DNA of 64,000 bases from JADCGM01 sp943370355 (GTDB taxonomy: Bacteria; Pseudomonadota; Alphaproteobacteria; Sphingomonadales; Sphingomonadaceae), in the NCBI GenBank assembly GCA_943370355.1, contig CALRQP020000001.1, forward strand, positions 62,001-126,000, read 5' to 3'. The notes below the pieces were generated by a model. It was not told the origin of the DNA. It saw only the letters and a program-made list of their open reading frames with translations, and ran no database searches. Of this stretch, positions 1-8,385 are shown one piece after another (positions within the stretch are counted from its first letter, which is position 1; each line of letters begins with the position of its first letter). The translations under genes were made by a program, and so were the position numbers.

Positions 1-351
1 TTTCGATCCTTGCCGTCCGATGATTAGGAGCGACCGGTAATCAAACCGTTAACGATACGGCTCGATAGTTCTTAAGGGCGCAGTTGCGGGTGATAAGGCC
101 TGCGCGCACCCATGCGCCGCACGCGCGCCGTGCCCATCTGGCCTACTTGCTACAGTCGGCAGGTCATCGGCTTGACGTGTTCTGGCTGACTTCGCGACAA
201 ATGCGACGGGCAGGCGAGCGCTCACTTCATTCGATAGTGCTGCTTGAGCAACCTAAACGGGAAATTAATACCTTGTTTACCATGCCTGTTTACCCTAAGA
301 CAAAGCGCCGAATCGCCGTTTCGAGCGGTCGGGGTCGAAAGGGGTTCAAAC
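1..351. other. left-edge region without a supported gene
   Basis: No open frame here has a convincing ribosome binding site, codon pattern or recognisable product. Two copies of GTTTACC lie 6 bases apart near 277-296, and the stretch just before the small ORF at 352 is comparatively AT-rich, so it may hold the promoter for the transcript that ends at the terminator near 499. Confidence 0.4.
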
Positions 352-435
352 ATGGCGCGCAACATGAAGGGACAGCCCACTCGTGGGATCTGGGAGTGGA
401 TATTTGGTGACGGCTGGGGCGGACTGGCGAAGTAA
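352..435 (+). CDS. possible 27-residue tryptophan-rich small protein
   Basis: This short ATG frame ends in TAA and encodes a peptide containing RGIWEWIFGDGWGG. A purine-rich AAAGGGG lies 6-12 bases before the ATG and works as a ribosome binding site. A strong intrinsic terminator follows about 35 bases after the stop, so the ORF sits inside a plausible short transcript. I do not recognise a family. The three tryptophans and the glycine-rich end could suggest membrane-surface association, but that is inference. The alternative is a small RNA in which this ORF is chance. Confidence 0.35.
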   Translation: MARNMKGQPTRGIWEWIFGDGWGGLAK

Positions 436-470
436 CGCCTTGCCTCCATTGCCGATATGGCGATGAAACA

Positions 471-499
471 AAGGCCCCGGCGACGCCGGGGCCTTTTTT
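471..499 (+). terminator. intrinsic terminator
   Basis: GGCCCCGGC and GCCGGGGCC form a perfect 9-bp stem with a 3-base loop, followed by a run of six T. It ends the transcript that would include the small ORF at 352-435. Confidence 0.85.
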
Positions 500-816
500 G
501 TTTAATTGGGTAGACTGCGCAACAACGGTCGCGCCGCTGCGATTGTTCTCTGGCGAGGCACAGGTTGCTCGAAAGCGCTAAATGCTAAGCTTGCACCAGT
601 GCACTTGCGCCGCCTCAGCGAATTGTTCGCTGCGCAAGCACCTTGCTGCTAAGGTTATCGCCTCCATCAGACATCGCGTCCCGACGCTGCGCACTCGGGC
701 ATTGAAAAGCTGGTCAAGGAAGGTCAAAATCGGCATCGAATGCAGGTAAGGTGCAAACTGAGTTTCAGACTATCGAGCTGATGTGCAGCGGCCGCACTCT
801 AAATGGCTGGAACGAT
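500..816. other. intergenic stretch before the tRNA, nothing identified
   Basis: No supported ORF, RNA gene or clear repeat is visible between the terminator and the tRNA. It probably contains the tRNA promoter, but I cannot place -35 and -10 boxes with confidence. Confidence 0.4.
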
Positions 817-893
817 GGCCCCGTAGCTCAGCCGGATAGAGCGACGGTTTCCTAAACCGCAGGCCGGAGGTTCGAATCCTCTCGGGGCCACCA
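817..893 (+). tRNA. tRNA-Arg (anticodon CCU)
   Basis: A 77-base cloverleaf. The acceptor arms GGCCCCG and CGGGGCC pair, the D-arm contains AGCTCAGCCGGATAGAGC, the T-arm contains GGTTCGAATCC, and the 3' CCA is encoded. The seven-base anticodon loop reads TTCCTAA, giving anticodon CCT, which decodes AGG. No integrase gene or attachment duplication is seen beside it. Confidence 0.95.
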
Positions 894-923
894 TTCCATT
901 TCTTGTCAGGCTTGAACTGCCGG

Positions 924-1604
924 TCAAAACGGCTTGGTCGCGCCGAGGAAGCAGATGCCGGCGATGGTGATCCAATAGAGATAGGCGAGCGCGCGGCCAT
1001 AGCCGATCTCGCGCGCCAGTGCGGCCTCTTCGGCGGCATCCGGGCCCGCTGCGAGGCGGCGGAACCGCACGGTCCAGGCACGCATGATGAAGCGGAGGCC
1101 CAGGCCGATCACTAGGGTGAAGGCGTAGAGAAACATCTTTGCGGCATACCAATAGCTGCCCTCGCTCACGAGCAGCGGTCCGTGGCCGAGCCAAGACGAT
1201 ACGGCGACGATCATCAGGCTCGGGATGAGCAGGTAGCGCAGCGCCTCGTCGATCTTGGTCAACCGGATCCCGGCATCGGTTTCCCGCTTGAAGAACGCGG
1301 TCCACGTCAGGGCGAGCCAGGCGACCATCGTACCCCAGATCAGCGTCAGCCAGTGACCGCCGTAAGGCTGCAGACCGTAAAGGTTGCCCATATGCAGGCC
1401 GAGTGGCAACAGCATCAGGATGCCGGTGCGGGCGAGGATATCGATGCGGTAGGCGGTTTCCATATGGCGTCGCCGTTCCTCGAGCGACAGCTTGGGATTG
1501 ACCACATTGTAGGAGGTCTGGAACACGCCCCATTCGCCGCCCAGCCAATAGACCATGCAGAGGATGTGCAGCCACCGCAGCACGTCGAGTTCGGAAATGC
1601 TCAT
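924..1604 (-). CDS. multi-pass integral membrane protein of unknown function
   Basis: A 226-residue protein with about five or six hydrophobic segments, for example near residues 10-30, 60-80, 85-105, 125-145, 155-175 and 205-222. Histidines lie in or near the membrane (WLHILCMVYWLGGEWG near the N-terminus, GLHMGN near residue 70), as seen in some haem- or copper-associated membrane proteins, but I cannot name the family with confidence. The gene ends 30 bases after the tRNA on the opposite strand. Its start lies about 60 bases from a perfect palindrome that it shares with the divergent Rrf2 gene. Confidence 0.75.
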   Translation of the reverse strand: MSISELDVLRWLHILCMVYWLGGEWGVFQTSYNVVNPKLSLEERRRHMETAYRIDILARTGILMLLPLGLHMGNLYGLQPYGGHWLTLIWGTMVAWLALTWTAFFKRETDAGIRLTKIDEALRYLLIPSLMIVAVSSWLGHGPLLVSEGSYWYAAKMFLYAFTLVIGLGLRFIMRAWTVRFRRLAAGPDAAEEAALAREIGYGRALAYLYWITIAGICFLGATKPF

Positions 1605-1662
1605 CGCTGTCCCCCCAGGCAGACGGCGTCAGATATCGCCGATTGGCGCAACGCGCGCAACA

Positions 1663-1678
1663 ATTTGTCCGGACAAAT
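1663..1678. promoter_or_regulatory. perfect 16-bp palindrome, candidate operator
   Basis: ATTTGTCCGGACAAAT is a perfect palindrome in the 236-base gap between the membrane protein gene (start 1604, minus strand) and the Rrf2 gene (start 1841, plus strand). A further TGTCCG half follows at once. The position suggests a binding site for a dimeric regulator. Which protein binds is unknown; the adjacent Rrf2 regulator is one candidate. Confidence 0.5.
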
Positions 1679-1840
1679 GTCCGACAACAAAAGACGCTCG
1701 GTAGTGTTGGCGTACTAGAACCCCGCAACTGCTGGCTGAATTCCGTCCCTTCCCCGATCTGAAGGCGGTCCTCAACAGACTTGCCCGGTCTGACCGCTAG
1801 GCGGAGCGCTTGCCGCTTTGGTGCAATCGGCTATGCCGTG

Positions 1841-2278
1841 ATGATGCTCCTGCAACGTACCCGCTATGCGCTCCGCTCGCTCATCATGCTCGCCGCGCGC
1901 AGCGACGGTCCGCCGGTACAGACGGGCGAGATCGCCGACACACAGAATGTCCCCCGCAAGTTTCTCGAATTGATTCTGCTCGACCTGAAGTCGGCGGGGA
2001 TGGTGTCGAGCCTGCGCGGGCGCAACGGCGGCTACCGTCTCGCGCGGCCGGCGTCGGACATATCCTTCGGCGAGATCGTCCGGCTCCTCGAAGGACCGCT
2101 GGCGCTGGTCCCCTGCGCGAGCGCGAGTGCCTATGCGCCCTGCGGCGATTGTGTCGATGAGGCGCGCTGTGCGATCCGCCATGCGATGATCGAAGTCCGC
2201 GAGGCAACCGCGCGCACGCTCGACGGTTTCAGCTTGGCGGATGCTGCGCGGACCGAGCAAGCGATAGCGGGGCTTTAG
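1841..2278 (+). CDS. Rrf2-family transcriptional regulator
   Basis: A winged-helix DNA-binding regulator. The N-terminus (LLQRTRYALRSLIMLAA) is the typical Rrf2 opening, followed by a recognition region with RKFLELILLDLK and the wing GRNGGYRLARP. Four cysteines occur in a C-x10-C-x2-C-x5-C pattern near the middle, the zone where IscR/NsrR relatives hold an Fe-S cluster, so cofactor sensing is possible. Start: ATGATG at 1841/1844 fits the family N-terminus better than upstream frames. It stands directly before a sulfate-binding protein gene, so control of sulfur uptake (compare CymR) is a reasonable inference. Confidence 0.85.
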   Translation: MMLLQRTRYALRSLIMLAARSDGPPVQTGEIADTQNVPRKFLELILLDLKSAGMVSSLRGRNGGYRLARPASDISFGEIVRLLEGPLALVPCASASAYAPCGDCVDEARCAIRHAMIEVREATARTLDGFSLADAARTEQAIAGL

Positions 2279-2369
2279 GATACCGGGTCCAATTCTTGTT
2301 TGTCTATCGTTGCGGTAGGGTATTTACTTGCTGGCACGTTGAGGACGTTGGAGGGATTCGGGAGACGCC

Positions 2370-3380
2370 ATGCAAAGCAGGTTGATCATCGCAGCCCTGA
2401 TGGCGCTTTCGGCGGCGATGCCAGTGCGCGCACAGCCGGCCGAGATCTCGCTATTGAACGTGAGCTACGACCCGACCCGCGAACTCTATGAGGATGTGAA
2501 CGCGGCCTTCGTGAAGAAGTGGAAGGCGGAGACCGGCCAGACCGTGACGATCCGCCAGAGCCACGGTGGCGCTGCCAAACAGGCCCGGGCGGTCATCGAT
2601 GGCCTTGAGGCCGATGTGGTGACGCTTGGCCTCGCCTATGACATCGACGAAATTGCGGCGCGCGCCAAGCTGCTGCCGGCCAACTGGCAAACGCGGCTGC
2701 CGCAGAATTCGACGCCCTATTATTCGACGATCGTGTTCCTCGTCCGCCACGGCAATCCCAAGAAGATCAACGATTGGGACGATCTGGTGAAGCCGGGCGT
2801 TTCGGTGATCACGCCCAATCCCAAGACATCGGGCGGCGCACGCTGGAATTATCTCGCGGCCTGGGGCTTCGCCAAGAAGAAATATGGGACCGAGGCGGCG
2901 GCAAAGGACTTTGTGACCAAGCTGTACCGCAATGTGCCGGTGCTCGATTCGGGCGCGCGGGGTTCGACGACGACCTTCGTGCAGCGTGGGCAGGGCGATG
3001 TGCTGCTCGCCTGGGAGAATGAGGCGTTTCTTGCGGTCAAGGAGCTCGGCGTCGGCAAGTTCGACATCGTGATCCCCTCGGTGTCGATCCTCGCGGAGCC
3101 GCCCGTCGCGCTTGTGGACAAGAATGTCGACAAGCACGGCACGCGCAAAGTGGCCGAGGCCTATCTGCGGTTTCTCTACACGCCCGAGGGTCAGGAGATC
3201 ATCGCGCGCAACTATTACCGGCCGCGACTGGCCAGCGTCATCGACCGCTACCGGTCGAAATTCCCCAAGGTGACGCTGTTCACCATCGATCGCAATTTCG
3301 GCGGCTGGCAGAAGGCGCAGGCAGCGCATTTCAACGACGGCGGCCTGTTCGACCAGATTTTCAGCGAGGCCAAGCGCTAG
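2370..3380 (+). CDS. sbp: sulfate/thiosulfate ABC transporter substrate-binding protein
   Basis: A periplasmic binding protein of 336 residues that captures sulfate or thiosulfate for the CysTWA permease. A Sec signal peptide ends near residue 21 (MPVRAQPA). The mature part starts with LLNVSYDPTREL and contains SHGGAAKQARAV and LGLAYDIDEIA, all conserved in Sbp/CysP, and later PNPKTSGGARWNYLAAW. The length is normal. The permease and ATPase genes follow at 6710-9422 but are separated from it by a TonB receptor and a hydrolase gene. Sbp and CysP cannot be distinguished by eye. Confidence 0.93.
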   Translation: MQSRLIIAALMALSAAMPVRAQPAEISLLNVSYDPTRELYEDVNAAFVKKWKAETGQTVTIRQSHGGAAKQARAVIDGLEADVVTLGLAYDIDEIAARAKLLPANWQTRLPQNSTPYYSTIVFLVRHGNPKKINDWDDLVKPGVSVITPNPKTSGGARWNYLAAWGFAKKKYGTEAAAKDFVTKLYRNVPVLDSGARGSTTTFVQRGQGDVLLAWENEAFLAVKELGVGKFDIVIPSVSILAEPPVALVDKNVDKHGTRKVAEAYLRFLYTPEGQEIIARNYYRPRLASVIDRYRSKFPKVTLFTIDRNFGGWQKAQAAHFNDGGLFDQIFSEAKR

Positions 3381-3424
3381 CCGCGCGGCCTGCCCCAACC
3401 CAGATTTAGGAACGGAGAACGGAT

Positions 3425-5884
3425 ATGCATTTGCAGCCGATCAGGAGAGGTGTGTCTGCATTGTTGCTGGCTTCGGCCGCGCCGGTTTGGGCTGAAACGG
3501 CTCCGGCCCCGGTGCAGGTCGCTGCTGCCGAGGCGGCGGGGGACAGCGACAGCGGCGACATCATCGTGACTGCGCGCCGCCGCCAGGAAACCGCGCAGCA
3601 GGTGCCGCTGGCAATCTCGGTCGTCACATCGGACAGCATCGAGGCGACCGGCAATTTCAACATCGTGAAGCTGCAGCAGCTTGCCCCGACCTTGCAGGTC
3701 TATTCGTCGAACCCGCGCAACACCGCCGTCAACATCCGGGGCCTGGGCGTACCGTTCGGGCTGACCAGCGACGGCTTCGAGCAGGGCGTCGGCATCTATG
3801 TCGACGATGTCTACAATTCCCGCGTCGCGGCGGCGACCTTCGACTTTCTCGATGTCGAGCGGGTCGAGGTGCTGCGCGGACCGCAGGGCACGCTCTACGG
3901 CAAGAACACCACCGCCGGCGCGATCAACATCACGACCAACCAGCCGACCTTCGACTTCGAAGGCCGCGCCGAGGTCACCTTCGGCAATCTCGAATACAAG
4001 CAGGCCAAGGCGGCGGTGTCGGGGCCGCTGTCGGACAAGGTGGCGGCGCGCATTGCGGTCGCGACGACCAGCCGGCGCGGGACGATCTTCAACGTCACCA
4101 GCAATCGCTACATCAACGAGCAGGACAATCTCGGCATTCGCGGCCAGCTGCTGTTCAAGCCGAACGACGATCTCCGGATCACGCTGGCGGGCGACTATAG
4201 CGAGCAGCAGCCCGAATGCTGCGGCACGGTGTTCGTGCGCGTCGGTCGGACCCAGCGGGCGCTCAACCGTCAGTATGACGCGCTCGCTGCGGCGCAGGGC
4301 TATACGGTCGTGAGCCGCAATCCATTCGACCGCCTGACGGACATCGATGCGCCGCTCAACGCCGGCAACAAGATCGGCGGCGTGTCGCTCAAAGCGGTCT
4401 GGGACCTTGGCCCGGGTACACTCACGTCGGTTACGGCATGGCGCTTCTGGGACTGGAAGCCGGAGAACGACCGCGACTTCACCGGCCTGTCGATCGTCTC
4501 CGCGTCGAACAACCCGTCGCAGCAGGATCAATATTCGCAGGAATTCCGCTACAATTATTCGGGCGAGACGGTCGACTTCGTGCTCGGCGCGTTCAGCTTC
4601 AACCAGCGAATCGACACGCAGGGCCTTGAGCAGCAGGGCATCAATGCGAGCAAGTGGAATCTCTCGCCGTCGGCATCCCCGACCAATGTCGCGAATATTC
4701 CCGCGACGCTCGCCGGCCTGACGGCGCGGAACACCCAATATCTGAAGAGCGACAGCGCCGCGCTGTTCGGCCAGGTCAGCTGGAAGGTCACCGACGCGCT
4801 GACGATCCAGCCTGGCGCACGTATCAACTATGACAAGAAGAGCGGCTTCTATCAGCGGGTCGTGACGACGGGTGCCGGGACGGTGATCACCAGCTGCGCA
4901 CCTGCTGCGACAACCGGTAACGCCGTGCTGACCGCGCAATGCGGGATATACCAGCCGCAGCTCAGCGCGCCGTCGGTCAGCGACTGGAATTTCAGCTACG
5001 ATCTCAATCTGAACTACAAGCTCGCGCCCGACGTGCTCGCCTATGCGACCTATGCGAAGAGCTTCAAGACGATCGGCATCAACCAGAACGGCCTGCCGCT
5101 CGACGCCAGCAATCAGCCGATTACCAGCGCAGGCACGGTCAAGCCCGAGTCGGTCAATCATTTCGAGGCCGGCATCAAGACTCAATTCTGGGACCGGAAG
5201 GCGACGCTCAACCTGACCGCCTTCCGCACCGACATCCGGAACTATCAGGCGACGGTGACCAACGGCCAGCTTGGCGTGCTGCGCGGCTATCTCGCCAATG
5301 CGGGCAAGGTGCGCTCGCAGGGCCTCGAGGCGGACTTCTCGGTGCGGCCGAGCGAGCGCTTCACCGCTTATGCGAACGGTGCCTACACGGACGCTAAATA
5401 TAAGCGCTTCGTCGATGCGCCCTGCCCGCCGGAGCTGTCGGGCGGCACCACCGCCAGCGCCGCGAATCCGGCGAGTGCGCCGGGAACCACAGGCGGCTTC
5501 AGCCCCGCCAATTGCGATATTTCGGGACAGCGCCTGCCGGGCGTCTCGAAATTGGCGCTGTCCTATGGCGCCGAAGTCAATGCGCCGGTCACGCTGCTCG
5601 CGAAAGAGGGGCAGGTTTATGTCGGCGTCGACGGCAATTACCGGTCGAACTTCTCGTCGAACCCGTCGCCGTCCGCCTACACCTATGTCGACGGCTATGC
5701 GATCACCAACTTCCGGGCCGGCTTCCGGACCGAGGGCGGGATCGACATTTTCGGCTGGGTCCGCAACGCCTTCGACACCCAATATTTCGAACTGCTGCAG
5801 GTCGCACCGAGCAATGTCGGCCTGATCGCCGGCCAGCCGGGCGATCCGCGGACCTTTGGCGGGACCGTGAAGGTTCGATTCTAG
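3425..5884 (+). CDS. TonB-dependent outer membrane receptor
   Basis: An 819-residue receptor with a signal peptide (to about residue 23, PVWA), a TonB-box-like DIIVTARRR near residue 40, a plug domain (VNIRGLG, ERVEVLRGPQGTLYGKNTTAG) and a long beta-barrel ending in VKVRF with a C-terminal phenylalanine. Such receptors import scarce solutes using TonB energy. It sits between the sulfate-binding protein and the cysTWA genes in the same direction, which suggests its substrate is an organosulfur compound. That is inferred only from context; barrel sequences do not reveal the ligand. Confidence 0.93.
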   Translation: MHLQPIRRGVSALLLASAAPVWAETAPAPVQVAAAEAAGDSDSGDIIVTARRRQETAQQVPLAISVVTSDSIEATGNFNIVKLQQLAPTLQVYSSNPRNTAVNIRGLGVPFGLTSDGFEQGVGIYVDDVYNSRVAAATFDFLDVERVEVLRGPQGTLYGKNTTAGAINITTNQPTFDFEGRAEVTFGNLEYKQAKAAVSGPLSDKVAARIAVATTSRRGTIFNVTSNRYINEQDNLGIRGQLLFKPNDDLRITLAGDYSEQQPECCGTVFVRVGRTQRALNRQYDALAAAQGYTVVSRNPFDRLTDIDAPLNAGNKIGGVSLKAVWDLGPGTLTSVTAWRFWDWKPENDRDFTGLSIVSASNNPSQQDQYSQEFRYNYSGETVDFVLGAFSFNQRIDTQGLEQQGINASKWNLSPSASPTNVANIPATLAGLTARNTQYLKSDSAALFGQVSWKVTDALTIQPGARINYDKKSGFYQRVVTTGAGTVITSCAPAATTGNAVLTAQCGIYQPQLSAPSVSDWNFSYDLNLNYKLAPDVLAYATYAKSFKTIGINQNGLPLDASNQPITSAGTVKPESVNHFEAGIKTQFWDRKATLNLTAFRTDIRNYQATVTNGQLGVLRGYLANAGKVRSQGLEADFSVRPSERFTAYANGAYTDAKYKRFVDAPCPPELSGGTTASAANPASAPGTTGGFSPANCDISGQRLPGVSKLALSYGAEVNAPVTLLAKEGQVYVGVDGNYRSNFSSNPSPSAYTYVDGYAITNFRAGFRTEGGIDIFGWVRNAFDTQYFELLQVAPSNVGLIAGQPGDPRTFGGTVKVRF

Positions 5885-5954
5885 CGAAATTTGGGAAAAG
5901 GGGGCGGGGCCGCATCCCGTCTGGTCGATCTGGGGGCATTGGTGGAGACGTCCG

Positions 5955-6617
5955 ATGTCAGATCAAGCGAATGCCAAGTCAACCGCACCGGCCATACTGA
6001 CAGTGCCCGGCCTCAACAGTTCGGGGCCGGCGCATTGGCAGACGATCTGGGAGCAGACACGCGACGCCTGTTTCCGGGTCGAACAGCGTGATTGGGTAGA
6101 CCCCGACCCCGAGGAATGGGTGGCGACGCTGCACCGGGAAATCTGCCGGGCCGGCGAGCCGGTGCTGCTCGTTGCGCACAGCCTCGGCTGCTGGGCGGCG
6201 GTGCAGTGGGGCGAGCGCTTCGGGCTCGACGGCCGCGTCCGCGCCGCGCTGCTCGTCGCGCCCTGCGATCCCGAGCGGCCGGATGCGCTTCCCGCCGTCG
6301 CGCGGTTCGGGCCGCTGCGTCCCGCACCGCTGCCCTTCGCCTCGACGGTCGTCGGCAGCCGCAACGACCCTTATGCCACGCTGGGGCGGGCGCGCGCCTT
6401 CGCCGAATATTGGAGCAGCGGCTTTGTCGATGCCGGCGAGGCCGGACACATCAATGCCGCCTCCGATCTCGGCGACTGGCGGTTCGGGCAGACGCTGCTC
6501 GACGACCTGACTGCGCAGACCGGAACACCGGCGCTGTGCGAGCGGCACCGCCGCGTTGCCAAGCTCCGCGCCGAGGTCAATGCGCTGTTCGGGCCGCCCC
6601 CCGTGCCGCCCGGCTGA
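5955..6617 (+). CDS. RBBP9/YdeN-type alpha/beta hydrolase
   Basis: A 220-residue serine hydrolase. The N-terminus TVPGLNSSGPAHWQTIWE is characteristic of the RBBP9/YdeN family. The nucleophile motif is VAHSLGCWA with the serine near residue 78; an acidic residue (SRNDPYAT) and a late histidine (GEAGHINAAS) complete a likely Ser-Asp-His triad. The substrate is unknown. Its place inside the sulfur uptake cluster suggests it might process an imported ester, for example a sulfate ester, but the family is not known for this. Confidence 0.85.
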   Translation: MSDQANAKSTAPAILTVPGLNSSGPAHWQTIWEQTRDACFRVEQRDWVDPDPEEWVATLHREICRAGEPVLLVAHSLGCWAAVQWGERFGLDGRVRAALLVAPCDPERPDALPAVARFGPLRPAPLPFASTVVGSRNDPYATLGRARAFAEYWSSGFVDAGEAGHINAASDLGDWRFGQTLLDDLTAQTGTPALCERHRRVAKLRAEVNALFGPPPVPPG

Positions 6618-6709
6618 GCTGCAGGCGCGCTCGCGTGCCGGGCCCGGCTTGGCCCCGGCATAGTTTTCCTGAATCGCATGGCTCGCACTGACCTGTTAGG
6701 AACCGGCCG

Positions 6710-7549
6710 ATGAGTTCGGCCCTTCGTCTTCGCGAGCCGTCGATCGTGCCGGGTTTCGGGCTCACGCTCGGATTCACCCTGCTCTATCTCGGCCTGATCG
6801 TGCTGCTGCCGCTGTCGGCGGTATTCGTGAAGTCGGCCGGCCTGAGCGTCGACGGGTTCGCGGCGGTCGCCTTTTCCGATCGCGCACTGGCGGCGTACCG
6901 GCTGAGTTTCGGCACTTCCTTCGTGGCAGCGGCGATCAATGCGCTGTTCGGGCTGCTCGTCGCCTGGGTGCTGGTGCGCTATGAGTTTCCCGGCAAGAAG
7001 GTCGTCGATGCGCTGGTCGACCTGCCGTTCGCGCTGCCAACTGCGGTCGCGGGCATCGCCTTGACCGCGCTCTATGCGTCGAACGGCTGGGTGGGATCGC
7101 TGCTCGAGCCGCATGGCATCAAGATCGCCTTCACCCCGGCCGGCATCACCATCGCGCTGCTGTTCATCGGCCTGCCCTTCGTGGTCCGCACCGTCGAGCC
7201 CGTCCTCGCCGACCTCGGCCATGAGGTGGAGGAAGCCGCCGCCAGCCTCGGCGCGACCCGGTGGCAGACCTTCCGCCGCGTGATCCTGCCGTCGATCCTG
7301 CCCGCGCTGACGACGGGCTTCGCGCTCGCCTTCGCGCGCGGCGTCGGAGAATATGGCTCGGTGATCTTCATCGCGGGCAACATGCCCTACAAATCGGAGA
7401 TCGCGCCGCTGCTGATCATTACCCAGCTCGAACAATATAATTATGCCGGTGCGACGTCGATTGCGGCGGTGCTGTTGCTCGCGTCCTTCGTGCTGCTGCT
7501 CGCGATCAACCTGCTCCAGGGCTGGGTCCGGCGCAGGAGCGGCGGCTGA
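6710..7549 (+). CDS. cysT: sulfate/thiosulfate ABC transporter permease CysT
   Basis: A 279-residue inner membrane permease with six predicted TM helices. The MetI-type cytoplasmic loop EEAAASLGATRWQTFRRVILP (EAA motif, residues about 178-198) contacts the CysA ATPase. The sequence RSLP-like PSILPALTTGFALAFARGVGEYGSVIFIAGN (in parts) is typical of CysT/CysU. The stop codon overlaps the cysW start by one base, so translation is coupled. Confidence 0.95.
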   Translation: MSSALRLREPSIVPGFGLTLGFTLLYLGLIVLLPLSAVFVKSAGLSVDGFAAVAFSDRALAAYRLSFGTSFVAAAINALFGLLVAWVLVRYEFPGKKVVDALVDLPFALPTAVAGIALTALYASNGWVGSLLEPHGIKIAFTPAGITIALLFIGLPFVVRTVEPVLADLGHEVEEAAASLGATRWQTFRRVILPSILPALTTGFALAFARGVGEYGSVIFIAGNMPYKSEIAPLLIITQLEQYNYAGATSIAAVLLLASFVLLLAINLLQGWVRRRSGG

Positions 7550-8385
7550 TGCGGGTCGCGACTGTCGAAGCGCCGTGGGTGCGTGTGCTGCTGATCGGCG
7601 CGGCGCTCGCCTTCCTGTCGGTTGCGCTGCTTCTGCCGCTCGTGTCGGTCTTCGCCGAGGCGTTGCGGCAGGGCTGGAGTGCCTATCTGGCCGCGGTCGT
7701 CGAGCCCGACGCGATTTCGGCCATGCGGCTGACGCTCACGGTGGCGGCGATTGCCGTCCCGCTCAATGTGGTGTTCGGCATTGCCGCGTCCTGGTGCATC
7801 GCCAAGTTCGACTTCGCCGGCAAAAGCCTGCTCATCACGCTCATCGACCTGCCCTTCTCCGTGTCGCCGGTCGTATCGGGCCTGATCTATGTGCTGCTGT
7901 TCGGCGCGCAGGGCTGGTTCGGGCCGTGGCTGCAGGCGCATGACATCCGTATCGTGTTCGCGGTGCCCGGCATCGTGCTGGCGACGGTGTTCGTGACCTT
8001 CCCCTTCGTCGCGCGCGAGCTCATCCCGCTGATGACCGAACAGGGCAAGGAGGATGAGGAGGCGGCGCTGTCGCTCGGTGCGTCGGGCTGGCAGACCTTC
8101 TGGCATGTGACGCTGCCCAATATCCGCTGGGGGCTGCTGTACGGTGTGCTGCTATGCAATGCCCGGGCGATGGGCGAATTCGGTGCGGTCAGCGTTGTCT
8201 CGGGGCATATCCGGGGCGAGACCAACACCATGCCGCTGCATGTCGAGATTCTGTACAATGAATATAATTTCGTCGCCGCCTTTGCGGTCGCTTCGCTGCT
8301 CGCCGGGCTTGCGCTCGTGACGCTGGTGGTAAAGGCGCTGCTCGAATGGCGCTTCCGCGACGATATCGCCGGATCGGGTCACTGA
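7549..8385 (+). CDS. cysW: sulfate/thiosulfate ABC transporter permease CysW
   Basis: A 278-residue second permease subunit. It has the EAA loop EEAALSLGASGWQTFWHV and the conserved ARAMGEFGAVSVVSGHIRGE segment that marks CysW. Its ATG overlaps the cysT stop and its own stop overlaps the cysA start by one base, giving a tight cysT-cysW-cysA operon. Together with CysA it forms the membrane pore for sulfate. Confidence 0.95.
   Translation: MRVATVEAPWVRVLLIGAALAFLSVALLLPLVSVFAEALRQGWSAYLAAVVEPDAISAMRLTLTVAAIAVPLNVVFGIAASWCIAKFDFAGKSLLITLIDLPFSVSPVVSGLIYVLLFGAQGWFGPWLQAHDIRIVFAVPGIVLATVFVTFPFVARELIPLMTEQGKEDEEAALSLGASGWQTFWHVTLPNIRWGLLYGVLLCNARAMGEFGAVSVVSGHIRGETNTMPLHVEILYNEYNFVAAFAVASLLAGLALVTLVVKALLEWRFRDDIAGSGH

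Noticed and set aside
817..893. tRNA-Arg as an integration site
   Set aside because: No integrase gene next to it, no repeated 3' end in the window, and the flanking genes look like core genes.
3377..5782. 801-codon open frame on the minus strand
   Set aside because: It is antisense to the TonB receptor; it is open only because of GC-rich codon structure, and its translation has no domain features.
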